Notes under the pieces: generated by a model
Database searches by the model: none
What the model was told of the DNA's origin: nothing
Seen by the model: the letters and a program-made list of their open reading frames with translations, nothing else
In this document: positions 62,248 through 64,000 of the stretch, piece by piece
Position numbering within the stretch: position 1 is the stretch's first letter
Layout: the number at the start of each line of letters is the position of its first letter
Source of the DNA: Alitta virens
Taxonomy: Eukaryota; Annelida; Polychaeta; Phyllodocida; Nereididae
Direction of reading: 5' to 3'
Length of the DNA: 64,000 nt
Assembly (NCBI GenBank): GCA_932294295.1
Contig: OW028574.1
Span: forward strand, 8,814,215-8,878,214
Translations under genes and position numbers: made by a program

Positions 62248-63372
62248 ATGTCAGCTGCTGCAAAGAAAATCGGACTGAAGTCAATATACAACAAAAGGAA
62301 GTTTGAAAATTTAGTGGAGACCAATGGGACAGTTAAGCAATCAGCTGATGGTAAGTCTAGTGGACTCAGGCAAGTGGTGGTTTTATAATTGGTGAATAAT
62401 TGGTGAAAATTATGTTTCTTAGAGTTGGAAGGTGGCTTTTAATCAATAGTATTAGGTAAAGCTTGACTGATTGGAAAGAGAATCCTTTGAATTGGAGTTA
62501 TTTCACTTCAGCTAATCTCAGGCTATGTTAACTTTAGGCAAATGTGATGATGAGTCAGCTAGGCCGAAGGATGTATTAAGAATATATCTATACCAAGTAC
62601 AAATTACTGCCAATCCAACATATCACGAGGTAACATGTCAACTGATATCATTTGTGTTCATCATATTATGATCTAAGTTGCATGTCATCATAACAGTTCT
62701 GGTGATCAACTAATATCATGTGGTGTCCTCCATGGGTCAATACTGGGACCTCTATTGTTCTTATTTAATTACATTTCTCATGTATCTACTGTATATTATG
62801 ATCAAAGTTTGACGAATTGTGGTGGATGGTATTTAATTTACCGGTGGTCCGGTGTAACATGAATAAATACCATTTGAGTATTTGTTCAACTTTCCCCATT
62901 TGAATTAGTTTTGTGATTTAGGAAGAAGACTGGCAACCTCTCGTTTGCATAAGCTCATATAGGTCTGGTGTTAATTACTTTGAACATTGTTTAGATGAGT
63001 ATTTGATACCATAAACTCACCAAAAAGTTATTGAAAATTCCTTCATGACCAATACAGTGACCACTCAGGAGGTGCAACCAGTGTGACTCAATGAAGTAAT
63101 TATATATAATATTTCTTTTTTATATTTTATACTTTACAGCGAATCAAAATAACAATGGGATTCAGCCGAATACGAAGACGGATGAGAAGAGGAATTCCAT
63201 AACGAATAACGGAGGACTCAACGTCCCGGGTTCTCGGCCAGACAAGATAGAGATGGAGGGACGGACGGACAGTCCTCGGTCGGATCGCTCACACTCGGTC
63301 GATTCACGGAGAGGCTCGTCACGGTCCATTGAATCCCGGTTGTCTGGGATTGATTTCTCTAAAATTTCTGGG
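62248..63372 (+). CDS. Unrecognised gene, first two coding exons (112 aa, continues beyond window)
   Basis: CDS join 62248..62350, 63140..63372, continuing past the window. The first exon encodes a basic 34-residue start (AAKKIGLKSIYNKRKF) and ends GATG|GTAAGT in phase 1. The second begins after TTTACAG, keeps the frame, and encodes an Asn/Ser/Arg-rich, probably disordered segment with SPRSDRSHSVDSRR and SRSIESRLSG. It ends GGG|GTAAGG in phase 0. I do not recognise the family. An in-frame Met 48 bp upstream (62200) is possible but gives no better N-terminus. Support is the joint fit of start, two consensus donors, acceptor and open phase. The first exon lies between the inverted arms 61602-61794 and 62435-62630. 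Confidence 0.68.
62435..62630. repeat. Right arm of a long inverted repeat
   Basis: This arm pairs with 61602-61794. It starts 85 bp after the splice donor of the exon at 62248-62350, so it lies in that gene's intron. Confidence 0.92.
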
Positions 63373-63671
63373 GTAAGGATCTTTGCATTGGATGATAATT
63401 ATATCCTGTGCAAAAAAATGCAGATATATCACATATGTATCCTTTTAGATTTTGAAGACAGAAATGTACATTTTCATGTATGTCATCTTTTGTGGAAGTT
63501 CATGACTGACTCCTTGTTGCTGTCATTTGATTGTGATTGTATAGGAGATACTAAGTATATACTTTTTTTTAAATTAAATTTATATTTTTTAAAACTTACC
63601 TTAATTCTGATCTACACTGTATCTAGAAGTCAATTGAAGTTAGTTGACTGTGTCCTGATAAATTCCTTAGG

Positions 63672-63856
63672 GCGGGGGCCTAGCTCAGAGGTAGCGCTCT
63701 GGGCTTCCAACCGCTGGGTCCCGGGTTCGATTCCCGGTCGAGCCTAAGTTGGATGGCTGTTTCATCCTTCGTCTCATTGCCATGGTCTCTGCCTGTCCTA
63801 ATTAGCCCAACTGGTGCAGAAATACAGGACGTAAAGCCCTAATCACCCACCCACAT
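63672..63856 (+). mobile_element. tRNA-derived SINE (family B), well-preserved copy
   Basis: The head reads GCGGGGGCCTAGCTCAGAGG with A box and intact B box GGGTTCGATTCCC, about 72 bp of tRNA-like sequence. The body (TTGGATGGCTGTTTCATCC, CATTGCCATGGTC, CAGAAATACAGGACGTAAAG) then ends at CCTAATCACCC. The tRNA part could fold as a cloverleaf, but the attached body marks it as a SINE. It lies in the intron after the second exon of the unrecognised gene. Confidence 0.9.
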
Positions 63857-64000
63857 GATAAATTCCGTCGAAATGGATAAATGAAGTTCATATGTGGTTG
63901 AACTCACTTCAGCCTCTGTTATAAAGGGCCAGGCCTGGAGTTTCAATATCAAAGAAGGGTATCATTATCCCAACCCCTAACTCAAAACCATGTGATTACT

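Noticed and set aside
63672..63745. Possible functional tRNA gene with good A and B boxes
   Set aside because: The same tRNA-like head is joined to the same body at 38073 and 17975, so it is a SINE head rather than a single-copy tRNA gene.
63373..63747. Continuation of the open frame past the GGG|GTAAGG donor at 63372
   Set aside because: The frame becomes AT-driven and runs into a SINE; the consensus donor ends the exon.

Overview
This window is nuclear DNA from a metazoan. It is AT-rich and intron-dense, with GT-AG introns, tRNA-derived SINEs, MITEs, a LINE tail and a Helitron. Gene content (tubulin glutamylase, LYPLAL1-type hydrolase, cyclic-nucleotide-binding protein) and repeat style fit an aquatic invertebrate, perhaps a deuterostome. 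The species cannot be named from sequence alone. All gene models below were built by hand by joining exons whose splice phases agree.

Layout. (1) 1-2259: intergenic, simple repeats and LINE-like tails. (2) 2260-24916, plus strand: an 18-exon gene for a 521-residue CNBD2-like protein, with SINEs, hAT and Tc1/mariner-type MITEs, a LINE 3' end and a minisatellite in its introns. (3) 26507-34538, minus strand: a complete five-exon LYPLAL1-like serine hydrolase (235 residues, intact Ser-Asp-His triad). Its intron 2 holds a ~6.5 kb Helitron-type element in the opposite orientation. That element has an OTU protease/Rep-N ORF and a Pif1 helicase ORF, and appears to have lost the catalytic centre of Rep and the helicase Walker A by internal deletion. 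(4) 36061-54976, plus strand: a complete TTLL5-like polyglutamylase gene, 30 coding exons, 1208 residues, head-to-head with LYPLAL1. An NRF1-type palindrome lies between the two starts. (5) 54977-61600: intergenic, with a degenerate satellite, SINEs and a MITE. (6) 61602 to the end: the first two coding exons of an unrecognised gene. The first of these lies inside a ~640 bp spacer flanked by two ~195 bp near-perfect inverted arms.

Functional links: TTLL5 (tubulin glutamylation at cilia and centrosomes) and CNBD2 (known for a role in sperm) may both serve ciliated or flagellated cells, but nothing in the sequence shows co-regulation. I see no new multi-gene system. The most unusual structures are the exon between long inverted arms, the deleted but open-reading OTU-Helitron, and several nested or freshly duplicated repeats.
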